Source: Gelidibacter sediminis (GTDB taxonomy: Bacteria > Bacteroidota > Bacteroidia > Flavobacteriales > Flavobacteriaceae). Taken from it: a DNA stretch of 64,000 nt. The position numbers were made by a program, and so were the translations under genes. The DNA is taken from the NCBI RefSeq assembly GCF_004364975.1, contig NZ_SOBW01000010.1, positions 62,001 to 126,000 of the forward strand, read 5' to 3'. Below, piece after piece: positions 28,880 through 38,107 of the stretch. The stretch's first letter is position 1; the number at the start of each line of letters is the position of its first letter. The notes below the pieces were generated by a model. That model was not told where the DNA came from and did not search any database. It was given only the letters and a program-made list of their open reading frames with translations.

Positions 28880-29764
28880 CTAGTTGAATTTTACGTTGAG
28901 CGTTTTCATAGACACACCAGAATCATTGGCGGTGGCTATAATCCACGTAGTGTTCATTTTATACATTATAGCATCCTGACCTTTTACGATGTACACGTCT
29001 TCTTTACCTGAAAACACGAGATGATATAACATTTTAGTAGAGGCGTCAGTAATTGTATACCCATTTTCTACAGGATTGGCGAATAACGTTTGGACCGTTT
29101 CATTAGATTTGGCATCAGCTTTAATTACCTTTTCAACCTTCTGCGCTACTTCAGGTTGCACATCTTTTAGTTGCTTCTGTTTTTCTGCCTTTCTTAAAGC
29201 TTCTTCCTCTCTCAATTTTGAGCCCTTTAGTGCCTCTACCTCCTTTTGGAGACGTTCTATTTCTTCTTGAGCTTCAGCACTTACAGGACTTGAAGGAGTG
29301 GTATCTGTCAATTTAGTGGTGGTGGTATTTGGTTGGTAGTTGTAGTTTAATGTCTGAAAACTATTAAATGCATCACGTAAGGCAAAATGATATGCTTTTT
29401 CATATTCCTTCTCCCTAGATTCTCCTACCACCGACGAATAGACAATTTTGTTGTTACAATCTTTTAAATGTACTTGCAACTTTGTTTTTAGAAATGCACT
29501 TAATTTCTCAACATCCGCAAACAATCCTAAACATCTGTTATTGGTTAAATCATCAGGATAGTCATCTTCCGCAAATAATGCAGTAAAACCATATTTCTCA
29601 AACAAAAATTTAGTTAGGGAGTTCACTTGATATTGATCTGCTCCATTTAAAAAAGAATAGGAATTTGGTACGATAACATATTTATAGGCATTGAGATTCT
29701 CTTGAGAAAAGCCTTTAACGTTGCACAACAGGACAAAGATGCATATTGTAAGAATGGATTTCAT
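28880..29764 (-). CDS. secreted coiled-coil protein of unknown function
   Basis: Not assigned to a named family. A signal peptide (MKSILTICIFVLLCNVKGFS) starts the 294-residue protein. Residues 20-140 form a compact domain (YVIVPNSYSFLNGADQYQVN and ALRDAFNSFQTLNYNYQP), 155-215 a charged coiled coil (EEIERLQKEVEALKGSKLRE), and the last 80 residues a beta-rich domain ending MKTLNVKFN. Many Flavobacteriaceae have a protein of this layout. The location is probably periplasm or outer membrane. It is convergent with rarA. Confidence 0.75.
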   Translation of the reverse strand: MKSILTICIFVLLCNVKGFSQENLNAYKYVIVPNSYSFLNGADQYQVNSLTKFLFEKYGFTALFAEDDYPDDLTNNRCLGLFADVEKLSAFLKTKLQVHLKDCNNKIVYSSVVGESREKEYEKAYHFALRDAFNSFQTLNYNYQPNTTTTKLTDTTPSSPVSAEAQEEIERLQKEVEALKGSKLREEEALRKAEKQKQLKDVQPEVAQKVEKVIKADAKSNETVQTLFANPVENGYTITDASTKMLYHLVFSGKEDVYIVKGQDAIMYKMNTTWIIATANDSGVSMKTLNVKFN

Positions 29765-29846
29765 AGGTTTTATAGCTATATTTAGTTATAAAGATACAAT
29801 AATGTAAGAAAACGATTCTGATAACCTTTTAAAACATCTACACAAG

Positions 29847-30536
29847 TTATAGATATTCTTTAATTTGTGATAAATGTTTTATTTGCTTAATATGGGGTTC
29901 TGTGTAATCATTTCTATAATTAAAAAAAATAGCATCATAGCCCACATTGAGTGCTCCTAGCACATCGGCCTCATAATTATCGCCAATCATGATACTTTCA
30001 TTAGGCCGCGCATTGGCAATTTTTAACGCATAATCAAAAATTATAGGATTGGGTTTCTTTACGCCAGCAATGTCAGCATTGGTGATGGTTTTAAAATAAG
30101 GAGTTATGGCGGAAGAATTCATCTTTTTCAACTGTGCCTCTTCAAACCCATTGGTAATAATATGCAAATGATATTTGGGCTGTAAATACTGCAAGAGCTC
30201 AAGTGTTCCATCGAAGAGATGATTAAAACTTGATAAATGCTCAATATAGGCATGAGATAGATTTTGAATCAGTAGATCTTCAACGGAAAAATTAATGGCA
30301 TCAAACGTATCTCGCAGTCGTCCATAGCGCAATTCCATTTTGTCAATTTCGTCATTTCTGTAGCGTTTCCAATACTGAAGATTGACAGGTTCATAAACCC
30401 CCAAGAAGGTATCTAAATTAACGTCTACCCCATGCATTTTAAATATTTTATCGAACGTTAATGCCGAATTTTTATCAAAATCCCATAGGGTATGATCCAA
30501 ATCGAAAAATACGTGTTTAATGTTTTTATTTTTCAT
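29847..30536 (-). CDS. HAD-superfamily hydrolase, YjjG-type nucleotidase
   Basis: YjjG enzymes dephosphorylate non-canonical pyrimidine nucleotides. The 229 residues have motif I FFDLDHTLWDFDKNS (nucleophile Asp12, acid Asp14), motif II ITNGF, the motif III lysine in KKPNPIIF and motif IV MIGDNYEAD. A helical cap of type C1 lies between motif I and II. Its start lies inside the end of the upstream DUF7033 gene (11-base overlap), so the two are co-transcribed. Substrate is inferred from family resemblance. Confidence 0.87.
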   Translation of the reverse strand: MKNKNIKHVFFDLDHTLWDFDKNSALTFDKIFKMHGVDVNLDTFLGVYEPVNLQYWKRYRNDEIDKMELRYGRLRDTFDAINFSVEDLLIQNLSHAYIEHLSSFNHLFDGTLELLQYLQPKYHLHIITNGFEEAQLKKMNSSAITPYFKTITNADIAGVKKPNPIIFDYALKIANARPNESIMIGDNYEADVLGALNVGYDAIFFNYRNDYTEPHIKQIKHLSQIKEYL

Positions 30537-31827
30537 CTGCTGACTCTAAAACTAACCTGAACAAATCTCTAAAACCTTTCCAGCGTTCCATATTGCTAAA
30601 GGCATAATTATGAAATACAGGTGTAAATATACCATTCACACTTTTCACGGCATTTATCAGTCGCTGTAAATCTTCCTTTTTATCCAAATAGGAATGCCGT
30701 TTTAATAAGGCATAATCTACACAATGAAACGGGTTGATTTGTAACGGCGTTTGCACTTCATAATCCAAATCATAGAATTGAAAAGGTGTGCAGGTACCTG
30801 CCCTAAAGCCCAAATGGTTAATATACCCCATGGTAAAATCCTGTTTAATTTCCAATTCAATAAGATTACGATAGGTTTCAGGCAAATTTAATTTAGAAAA
30901 TGAATGCCTAGATGCTTCTAAAGGATTGTTTGTGGTGGATTCCATTTTCAGTTTTTCTTGCTTCAGCATATTGAAATCTTCCAACGCTAAAAAAGAGACC
31001 TTTAATCCAATTTTACAATAATCGCCCACATACTTGATGAGTGAAACAAATCGTTTCTTATTGATATTGATATTCTTGTCAAAGGTTGAATATTCGCCAA
31101 TCAAGAAAAACACAATAAATTTAACTTTGCTTTTCTTCTGTTTGGTAACAATCCATTTAAAGGTATCGTATGGGTCTCGTTTAAATCCTAATATAGCTTG
31201 ATAACGTTGGTATAACTGTTTAAAACTTAAACTAAAAATATCAGTTACGGTGCCACCAAAGGTTCTTAACAACCCTTTTTCTTTAAAGTAATAAGCAACT
31301 GGAACATCAATTACGGGCTGGATAGTATATGTTCTTGTAGGAAATTCAAATTCAGGAAACTGCGCTTGTAGCATTTCCTTAAATTTATAGGCCCATATGT
31401 CTACAACAGGTTGATGAAGAAAACCTTCATTAAACGCTAAACTTTCTGTAGCTAAAAAACGACCAAATTCGTCCTTTACATGCGGCAGATATTCTTCATA
31501 ACGACTTAACAAATAGAAAGTGGCCGCAAAAATATCAAAGGGTAAACTGCTTTTGTCCGATGTGGAAAAAAAACATTTGGTATCGCCCCAATCTTGTACG
31601 TTAATGTCTAAATCTGAAATTCCCTGTTCAAATAACAATTCATGACTGCGCACAAACAATTCATTACTCAACGGCTGTTTCGCATAAGATATTTTCATGC
31701 TGTCATGAGCTATAAATTCTTCTACAGTAGTCGTAAAACTGACAGGAACATTTAAAATACGCAAACTAATATGCTTAAAAGCATAGGTTAAACGCGGAGT
31801 AATCTTATGTGTGTAAACTAGTAGCAT
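30526..31827 (-). CDS. DUF7033/polysaccharide-deacetylase-like protein
   Basis: A 433-residue Bacteroidota protein with an N-terminal DUF7033-type region and a C-terminal NodB-like fold. Visible marks are AATFYLLSRYEEYLPHVKDE (near 110), SRHSFSKL and GFRAGTCTPFQFYDLD (near 350). Typical family members carry HDVD at the first metal-binding motif; here the corresponding stretch reads VIDVPVAYYFK, keeping one Asp but not the His-Asp pair. Metal-dependent deacetylase activity is therefore doubtful. It is translationally linked to the HAD gene. Confidence 0.78.
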   Translation of the reverse strand: MLLVYTHKITPRLTYAFKHISLRILNVPVSFTTTVEEFIAHDSMKISYAKQPLSNELFVRSHELLFEQGISDLDINVQDWGDTKCFFSTSDKSSLPFDIFAATFYLLSRYEEYLPHVKDEFGRFLATESLAFNEGFLHQPVVDIWAYKFKEMLQAQFPEFEFPTRTYTIQPVIDVPVAYYFKEKGLLRTFGGTVTDIFSLSFKQLYQRYQAILGFKRDPYDTFKWIVTKQKKSKVKFIVFFLIGEYSTFDKNININKKRFVSLIKYVGDYCKIGLKVSFLALEDFNMLKQEKLKMESTTNNPLEASRHSFSKLNLPETYRNLIELEIKQDFTMGYINHLGFRAGTCTPFQFYDLDYEVQTPLQINPFHCVDYALLKRHSYLDKKEDLQRLINAVKSVNGIFTPVFHNYAFSNMERWKGFRDLFRLVLESADEK

Positions 31828-31843
31828 TCCCTAAGATAAGGTC

Positions 31844-31851
31844 CAAAGTTA
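31844..31851 (-). promoter_or_regulatory. -7 promoter element of the DUF7033-HAD pair
   Basis: TAACTTTG on the minus strand fits TAnnTTTG and lies 16 bases before the ATG at 31827. The nearest TTG (31868-31866) is only 14 bases upstream, short of the ideal 19. Confidence 0.4.
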
Positions 31852-31995
31852 AAAATTTTAAAGTCCAACTGCTGATGATATCAGAATTTTATACAGATTG
31901 ATTCTTTAGTTCAAAATATCTACTTAGCCAATGAGTATTACACATTGAAATTTAGCCATTAGTAACAACAGACTATTGAATTTTAATGTCATCAA

Positions 31996-32694
31996 CTATA
32001 AAATACCTTCATCCGCAAAGCTATAAAAAGCATTTTCTGTAATAATGAGATGGTCCAAAATTTTAATGTCCAAACTGTTTCCAGCAGTTTTTAACTTTTG
32101 AGTAATCTGTTTGTCAGCCTCGCTTGGTTTAAGTGTACCTGAAGGATGATTATGGGCTAAGATAATACCTACGGCACCAACCTCTATGGCTGTTTTAAGC
32201 ACCAAACGTACATCTACCAAAGTCCCTGTGATTCCTCCCTTACTGAGTTGAATTTTCTGAATGACCTTATTGGAGTTATTAAGGTATATAATCCAAAACT
32301 CCTCGTGTGGCAACTCCCCAATAATAGGTTGCATAAGCTCAAATACGGATTGGCTAGATTCTATTTTATGATGTTGCAAAGCCTCTTCGCCCCTGCGTCT
32401 TCTGCCCAGTTCTAAGGCTGCAACAATGGTTAGTGCCTTTGCTTCTCCAATGCCTTTAAACTCCATTAGTTGTTTTAACGACAATTTACCTAAAGCGCTT
32501 AAATTATTGTTAGTACTGGACAAGATTCGTTTACACAGTTCTACGGCACTTTCATTCCTACTTCCTGAACCAATTAAAATGGCCATTAATTCAGCATCGC
32601 TTAGGGCCGCTTTTCCTTTATCTCTTAACTTCTCGCGTGGCTGATCGAGATGTGACCAATGTTTTATGGAGAAAGAAGATGGTTTTATAGACAT
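31996..32694 (-). CDS. radC: RadC-family JAB1/MPN metallopeptidase-like protein
   Basis: RadC proteins carry a JAMM zinc motif; despite the name a DNA repair role is not established. The 232 residues have an N-terminal helix-hairpin-helix region (LMEFKGIGEAKALTIVAALE) and the C-terminal JAMM motif HNHPSGTLKPSEAD. An ATG 12 bases upstream (32706) adds MLVT; the start at 32694 (MSIKPSSFSIKHWSHLDQPR) matches the family better. It is a single gene, divergent from the DUF1569 gene, not linked to a mobile element. Confidence 0.93.
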   Translation of the reverse strand: MSIKPSSFSIKHWSHLDQPREKLRDKGKAALSDAELMAILIGSGSRNESAVELCKRILSSTNNNLSALGKLSLKQLMEFKGIGEAKALTIVAALELGRRRRGEEALQHHKIESSQSVFELMQPIIGELPHEEFWIIYLNNSNKVIQKIQLSKGGITGTLVDVRLVLKTAIEVGAVGIILAHNHPSGTLKPSEADKQITQKLKTAGNSLDIKILDHLIITENAFYSFADEGIL

Positions 32695-32835
32695 AGTTAC
32701 CAGCACATTTTTATGTTTATAAAGTTAATGAATATTGCATACGATGGACATTTTCCATTCAGAAAAGACGTAATAACCATGAAATAAAAAGATAAAAATT
32801 GTAAATTTCAGCACCAATTTTATAAAGGCCAATAT

Positions 32836-33288
32836 ATGCAGACCTTATTTGACCAAAAAGTACATCAAGATGTTTTGAAACGTGTACATATGCTGACAGA
32901 AAGTGCTACGCCAAAATGGGGTAAAATGAACGTTTCCCAAATGGTCAAACATTGCCAGTTGCCCTTATTGGTGGCTATCGGAAAAATGGAATTGACAGAG
33001 AAAATTAATCCTATAAAAAAATTAGCGCTAAAGTTATACAAACCTATTATGTATAACGATAAGCCTTGGCCAGAAAGTGTGACGACTCCAAAAGATTTTG
33101 TGGTTAATGGCGCCTACAACTTTGAAGAAGAAAAGGCGCAACTCATTAGGACCATCAATGAGTTTCATGCTAAGGCATTAAATATGCATTGGCCTAAACA
33201 CCCTTATTTTGGAAATTTCAGTACAGATCAGTGGGGTAAGATGCAGTATAAACATTTAGATCATCATTTAAGACAATTTGGGGTTTAG
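32836..33288 (+). CDS. DUF1569 (DinB-like) protein
   Basis: A 150-residue member of the DUF1569 family, a four-helix-bundle relative of DinB and YfiT proteins that often bind a metal with three His. The conserved elements are WGKMNVSQMVKHCQ (His at about 40) and the C-terminal HLDHHLRQFGV. The biochemical function is unknown. It is a single gene divergent from radC. Confidence 0.82.
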   Translation: MQTLFDQKVHQDVLKRVHMLTESATPKWGKMNVSQMVKHCQLPLLVAIGKMELTEKINPIKKLALKLYKPIMYNDKPWPESVTTPKDFVVNGAYNFEEEKAQLIRTINEFHAKALNMHWPKHPYFGNFSTDQWGKMQYKHLDHHLRQFGV

Positions 33289-33392
33289 CAAGGCAACAGT
33301 TTTATAGTATTTCACATAGGTATTTTCAAAATTGAAAAGTCTCTCTTCATAATTTTATTAATACAAATTTCAGCATCACGGATATTAGATTC

Positions 33393-33986
33393 ATGACACA
33401 CTATCCTCCTCCACATCATCAAGATAACAACCTCGATCATTTAATTGAGGTGATCAAGACCTACCCTCTAGCCACACTTGTATCAGTAAAGGACAACAGG
33501 CCACTTATAACACATCTCCCTTTAATATATGCTGAAGGCAAATTGATTGGCCATTTGGACAAATACAATCCGCAGGCCGATCTCCTTAAAGATGGCAATG
33601 ATGTTACTGTGATTTTTACGGGTCCGCAATGCTATATTTCACCAAGTATCTATAGCACCACGCAGTTGCCTACATGGAATTATATTATGGTGCATCTTAC
33701 AGGAACGGTACAGGAGATTAATGACCCTGAGCGTATAAAAGAATCCATGATTGATATGACATCCTTTTTGGAGGCTCCAGAACACCGCTACAAATTAGAA
33801 GCAGACAACCCGAAAATGAAACAATTTATTAATTATGTCAACGGGTTTGAAATTGACATACGCACATGGGAAGGCAAGTTTAAACTTTCGCAAGATAAAA
33901 ACCCGACGGATATTGAGAATGCCAAAAATGAATTGATACGCGCCAATCAGGAAAGCATTAAGACCTTATTAGAACGCATATTTTGA
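33393..33986 (+). CDS. PaiB-family FMN-binding protein
   Basis: The 197-residue PaiB-type protein has the split-barrel flavin-binding fold. It opens MTHYPPPHHQDNNLDHLIEV and contains DVTVIFTGPQCYISPSIY, PTWNYIMVHLTGTVQEI and a C-terminal FKLSQDKNPTD, all family marks. In Bacillus subtilis PaiB modulates sporulation and protease genes; here it is alone, so regulatory action is an analogy. Confidence 0.9.
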   Translation: MTHYPPPHHQDNNLDHLIEVIKTYPLATLVSVKDNRPLITHLPLIYAEGKLIGHLDKYNPQADLLKDGNDVTVIFTGPQCYISPSIYSTTQLPTWNYIMVHLTGTVQEINDPERIKESMIDMTSFLEAPEHRYKLEADNPKMKQFINYVNGFEIDIRTWEGKFKLSQDKNPTDIENAKNELIRANQESIKTLLERIF

Positions 33987-34113
33987 CGACTTCTTGCCTA
34001 AAGCTGAAGTTGGCGCTGAAAAGCACAAATTTTTAACCATTCAATTATCCCATCGGTACAAGATTTAACGGCCGTAGAAAACCAATAGAATAACTTATCT
34101 TAAAACTGTAGCA

Positions 34114-34782
34114 ATGCCAAATCTTGAGATTGTACATGAAAACAATGATTATATTGTTGTTAATAAAGCCGCTGGACTTATTAGCGAGAAAAGTCCTTTT
34201 GAAGATACCACCGTAGAAACTCAAGTACTCAACCATCTTTTAAAGCGTAAACGCAATCCTTATATTGGCGTTATTCATCGATTAGACCGTGTGACTAGTG
34301 GGGTCTTGATTTTTGCTAAGAAAAAAAGTACGCTTGTAGAATTCAATACTCTTTTTAGTACCCGCCATATCCAAAAAACCTATTTGGCTATTGTTAAAAA
34401 CAAGCCATCAAAAAATAAAGCAGTCTTAAATAATTACCTGGTAAAAAACAACCTCGAGAAAAGAGCAGACATTGTCCCAGCAAAAACCAAAGAGGCACTC
34501 AATTGCAGTCTTTCATATGAAGTAATTGGAGAAAACAGTTATGGATATCTGCTAGAAGTCAAACCGAAAACAGGTCGGTTCCATCAAATCAGGGCCCAAT
34601 TGGCATATATAGGATCACCAATTATTGGCGATGAAAAATATGGCGCAGATCAGCCCTATTTGCCGCTATCTGTATGTCTTCACGCATGGAAAATTTCCTA
34701 TCAACTATCAGGGTCAGATGACTTTGAAACCTTCGAAGCACCTATGCCCAAAAATAAATTTTGGAAATTCAATTCGCAATAA
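34114..34782 (+). CDS. RluA-family RNA pseudouridine synthase
   Basis: These enzymes isomerise uridine to pseudouridine in rRNA or tRNA. The 222 residues are just the catalytic domain with no N-terminal S4 domain. The active-site motif GVIHRLDRVTSGVLIFAK places the catalytic Asp at 58, and the second motif TGRFHQIRAQLAYIGSPIIG lies near 150-170. The short, S4-less form fits the RluA/TruC/RluE branch; the RNA site cannot be fixed from sequence. It converges with the radical SAM gene 12 bases away. Confidence 0.9.
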   Translation: MPNLEIVHENNDYIVVNKAAGLISEKSPFEDTTVETQVLNHLLKRKRNPYIGVIHRLDRVTSGVLIFAKKKSTLVEFNTLFSTRHIQKTYLAIVKNKPSKNKAVLNNYLVKNNLEKRADIVPAKTKEALNCSLSYEVIGENSYGYLLEVKPKTGRFHQIRAQLAYIGSPIIGDEKYGADQPYLPLSVCLHAWKISYQLSGSDDFETFEAPMPKNKFWKFNSQ

Positions 34783-34794
34783 TACCAATACAAT

Positions 34795-36672
34795 TTAGGC
34801 CGATTCTGCAGATTTTGGAACTAGAAAACTTTGTATTAAATCTCTTGGATGATTTGGTTTAGGAATGGGAAATGAGAACCAATGTTGCAGGTCTTTATCA
34901 TACCCGACATTATTCAAAAAGTTGTGTAAGGCAAGATTGAGTCCCGCAGTATATTTAGGATGATCAGCACCAAGTGGATCTTTATGATACAAATCATTCT
35001 GAGCGAATCCATCAAATTCCGGTCCTGTAATCAATATTTCAAATTCTTGAGGATTTTGTCCAATAGGGCTATGGATAGTCGTTGTAAATTGGTGCCAATA
35101 GGCGGATTGAATGCAGTTTCTTTCAAATAATTGTCGCACCACCTCAAGGGAATCAATGGTTTCTTGCTCATTTTGAGTAGGAAAACCATACATTAAATAA
35201 GCGTGAACCATTATTTTGGCTTCTGAAAAATTGTGGGTAACTCTGGTGACCTGTGCAATATCTACACCCTTTTTCATTTTTGCCAATAATCTATCTGAAG
35301 CCACCTCCAAGCCACCAGTAACCGCTATACAGCCCGATTGAGCCATCAACTGGCAAAGTTCCGCAGTAAACGTTTTTTCAAATCTGATGTTCGTCCACCA
35401 GGTGATCTTTACATTTCGATCTAATAATTCATTGGACATCGCCCTTAGCATTTTGGGAGGCGCCGCTTCATCCACAAAATGAAACCCCGTAATACCGGTA
35501 TCTGCAATAATTTTTTCAATTTTATTTACCAAATCGACAGCTGTCGTATTTTGGTAATTGCTGATATAATCGAGATTCACATCACAAAAAGAACATTGTT
35601 TCCAATAACATCCGTGAGAAATGGTCATTTTATTCCACCTCGCATCGGTCCACATCCGATGCATCGGGTTGACAACATCTAAAAAGGACACGAACTTATC
35701 ATAGGGCAACCCTGAATAATTAGGCGCCGGTAGGTTTCTATGATGGTAAATGGTGTTGGGTAATTTATTCTTGTAAACTACTTGACTATCTTCTAAAACA
35801 TAAGTTCTTTCCAATGCATTGATATCAACCTTGCCTTCCAAATACCTGACTATATTGAGTAATGGCCCTTCCCCATCATCCAATGAAATAAAATCAACAA
35901 ATTCAAAAATTCTAGGATCTGTTAGGGAGCGCAATTCAGTATTGCAATACCCACCACCAAAAGCTACAGAACTATCAGGAAAAAGCTGTTTTATAAATTG
36001 AGAACACCGTAGGGCCGCAAATAAATTTCCAGGAAAAGGAATGGTGAAACACACTAAATTGGGCTCATGGTCTTCAATTTTAGCGACCAATATATCCAAC
36101 ATGCGCTCTTCAACAAGTGTGGGTTGATAACTTAAAAAATCGTCCAATTGATCAAAACTGCTGGCCGAAGTGGCAATTTGCTCCGCATATTTTGTAAATG
36201 CAAAAAACTCATCAACATTGGCTTGAATAAAATCGCCTATTTCCTCTATAAAAAGTGTGGCATAATGTTTTGCCCTATCGATAATGCCAATTTCTCCTGC
36301 TGCCCATTCAATTGCTGTATTCACCTGTTCCAAACGATGCCCCATGGGTAGAAATCCAGGTTCTAATATGCGATGCGCCGTTTTGATATCCTGTTTTTGT
36401 AAAAACTTGATGACCTCATCTACACGCGTGATGTAAAAAGTTTTCAATTTGCTCACCTTAGGATAATGAAAATTCTTCAGCGCTTTAGCTTCTAAAAAAA
36501 CGGATCGGAGAAAGTCACCCGTAAATATTGAGGTAAACAATTCAATACTTAAGTCAGAATGGGCTACCGATACACCATGTTCTTCCAAAAAACCTTTAAG
36601 ATAAGCCGATGCTGGATAAGCAGTATTAAGCTGCGTAAACGGTGGTGTGATAAAAAGGATTTTGGTTTGCAT
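34795..36672 (-). CDS. B12-binding-domain radical SAM protein with CX4CX2C motif
   Basis: A 625-residue radical SAM enzyme of the B12-binding group. The N-terminal part resembles a cobalamin-binding Rossmann fold (MQTKILFITPPFTQLNTAYP, then VCFTIPFPGNLFAALRCSQF and AFGGGYCNTE) but lacks the DxHxxG base-off motif. The radical SAM core begins near residue 345 with cysteines 355, 360 and 363 in GCYWKQCSFCDVN: CX4CX2C instead of CX3CX2C. Downstream marks are FVDEAAPP, TGGLEVASDRLLAKMKKGV and MVHAYLMYGFPTQNEQ. It stands alone, so the substrate is unknown. Confidence 0.85.
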   Translation of the reverse strand: MQTKILFITPPFTQLNTAYPASAYLKGFLEEHGVSVAHSDLSIELFTSIFTGDFLRSVFLEAKALKNFHYPKVSKLKTFYITRVDEVIKFLQKQDIKTAHRILEPGFLPMGHRLEQVNTAIEWAAGEIGIIDRAKHYATLFIEEIGDFIQANVDEFFAFTKYAEQIATSASSFDQLDDFLSYQPTLVEERMLDILVAKIEDHEPNLVCFTIPFPGNLFAALRCSQFIKQLFPDSSVAFGGGYCNTELRSLTDPRIFEFVDFISLDDGEGPLLNIVRYLEGKVDINALERTYVLEDSQVVYKNKLPNTIYHHRNLPAPNYSGLPYDKFVSFLDVVNPMHRMWTDARWNKMTISHGCYWKQCSFCDVNLDYISNYQNTTAVDLVNKIEKIIADTGITGFHFVDEAAPPKMLRAMSNELLDRNVKITWWTNIRFEKTFTAELCQLMAQSGCIAVTGGLEVASDRLLAKMKKGVDIAQVTRVTHNFSEAKIMVHAYLMYGFPTQNEQETIDSLEVVRQLFERNCIQSAYWHQFTTTIHSPIGQNPQEFEILITGPEFDGFAQNDLYHKDPLGADHPKYTAGLNLALHNFLNNVGYDKDLQHWFSFPIPKPNHPRDLIQSFLVPKSAESA

Positions 36673-36812
36673 CCTGCAAAGATATGGATTGTCAGACTAT
36701 GCTTTTGATTACCATAGAATTTAATTATACAAATTCACCCACTTAGGTCTTCCATTAACATATGGGTTATAAACAAAAGGTCATCAACAACTTAGCATCT
36801 CTTATCTAACCC

Positions 36813-36841
36813 TTGTTTTTCATTTTAATAAGTTATATTTG
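36813..36841 (+). promoter_or_regulatory. promoter of the DUF2200 gene
   Basis: TTG (36813-36815), 18 bases, TATATTTG (36834-36841). This is a near-perfect Bacteroidota promoter giving a leader of about 26 bases to the ATG at 36873. It excludes the longer reading frame that begins at 36813. Confidence 0.75.
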
Positions 36842-36872
36842 TAGGTATAGAATCAGCAAAAACAAACTACAC

Positions 36873-37238
36873 ATGGTCACAACACCAGAACATGATGCGC
36901 GTATTGCAAAAATGACCTTCGCTTCAGTTTATCCGCACTATATAACTAAGGTGGAAAAGAAAGGTGGAACCAAGGCAGAGTTACACCAGGTAATTGAGTG
37001 GTTGACTGGATTTGATGATGGTCAACTTCAAGAATTGATTGATAACAAGGTGACGTTTGAGACTTTTTTTGACAAAGCGACTTTAAATGTCAATGCACCT
37101 CTCATAAAAGGTGTTATTTGTGGGTACCGAATTGAAGATATCGAAACTCCTTTAACGCGCAACGTACGTTATTTAGACAAATTGGTTGACGAAGTAGCCA
37201 AAAGGCGAAAAATGGAAAAAATTCTACGTAGTGAATAG
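36873..37238 (+). CDS. DUF2200 family protein
   Basis: A 121-residue cytosolic protein of the DUF2200 family. It reads MVTTPEHDARIAKMTFASVY, then PHYITKVEKKGGTKAELHQV and IEDIETPLTRNVRYLDKLVD. The family is widespread, small and without known function. A 20-residue upstream extension is open but runs through the promoter, so the short form is chosen. Confidence 0.85.
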   Translation: MVTTPEHDARIAKMTFASVYPHYITKVEKKGGTKAELHQVIEWLTGFDDGQLQELIDNKVTFETFFDKATLNVNAPLIKGVICGYRIEDIETPLTRNVRYLDKLVDEVAKRRKMEKILRSE

Positions 37239-37372
37239 GATGATCTTGTATAAATTAAACACTGGAATGCGCCAAACTTGGCCCTAATCAGAAACGGATT
37301 AGTAATGTTCCAAAAGCGGAGTAAAGTTAAATATGCATATTTTATGAACCTTGTTCGCTATCGCCATCAACC

Positions 37373-37933
37373 ATGATTATCAGACAGGCCCGAGCAGCAG
37401 ACGCTGAAGCTATTGCCACTTATTTAATGCTCGCTATGGAGGATATTCTCTTTGAATTTATAGGTCAGACTGATTCCGAAAGCGCGAAGGCATTTTTATT
37501 ACATTTTGTTCAGCAAGAGGACAATCAATATGCCTATCAAAATTGTCTTGTAGCTGAATTAGACCAACAGGTGGTAGCAGCTTTAAATATTTATGATGGA
37601 GCGCAATTACTTCGGCTCAGATCACCTATAGCGCACTATATTAAAACCAAGTTCTCAATAAATTTCAATCCAGAAAACGAAACCCAAGCTGGCGAATACT
37701 ATATTGATTCTTTTGGGGTGAGTACAGCACATCAAGGAAAAGGCATTGGCGCTAAAATGCTACAGCATGTTATCGATTATTATGTACATCAGCAGGGACA
37801 AACTGTTGGACTTCTTGTAGATCATGACAATATAAAGGCTGAACGACTCTATACAAAACTTGGGTTTAAGCCTGTTGGACATAAATTATTGGTAGGCAAA
37901 ACGATGAAACACCTTCAAATAGCTCCATCATAA
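37373..37933 (+). CDS. GNAT-family N-acetyltransferase
   Basis: A 186-residue acetyl-CoA-dependent transferase. Motif A with the pyrophosphate loop is SFGVSTAHQGKGIGAKMLQH (near 120-138), and motif B follows as GLLVDHDNIKAERLYTKLGF. The N-terminus MIIRQARAADAEAIATYLML is typical. The substrate is unknown. Confidence 0.88.
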   Translation: MIIRQARAADAEAIATYLMLAMEDILFEFIGQTDSESAKAFLLHFVQQEDNQYAYQNCLVAELDQQVVAALNIYDGAQLLRLRSPIAHYIKTKFSINFNPENETQAGEYYIDSFGVSTAHQGKGIGAKMLQHVIDYYVHQQGQTVGLLVDHDNIKAERLYTKLGFKPVGHKLLVGKTMKHLQIAPS

Positions 37934-38107
37934 TTAAGAGCTGAAAACGAATGACCAAAATTAGGATCTAAGGTTACAAGCAAGTAAAATAGTGTCCTAC
38001 GCAATTATCGAGATGCCGACATTCTAAATTATAAAAAAAAAGAAATAAACCTTATTACTCAATTATAAATTATTAAGTTAACCCACACCTAACTAAAACA
38101 TACTTAC

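Noticed and set aside
31996-32694. RadC as a mark of an integrated mobile element or defence island
   Set aside because: Chromosomal radC is common, and no integrase, direct repeat or phage gene is nearby.
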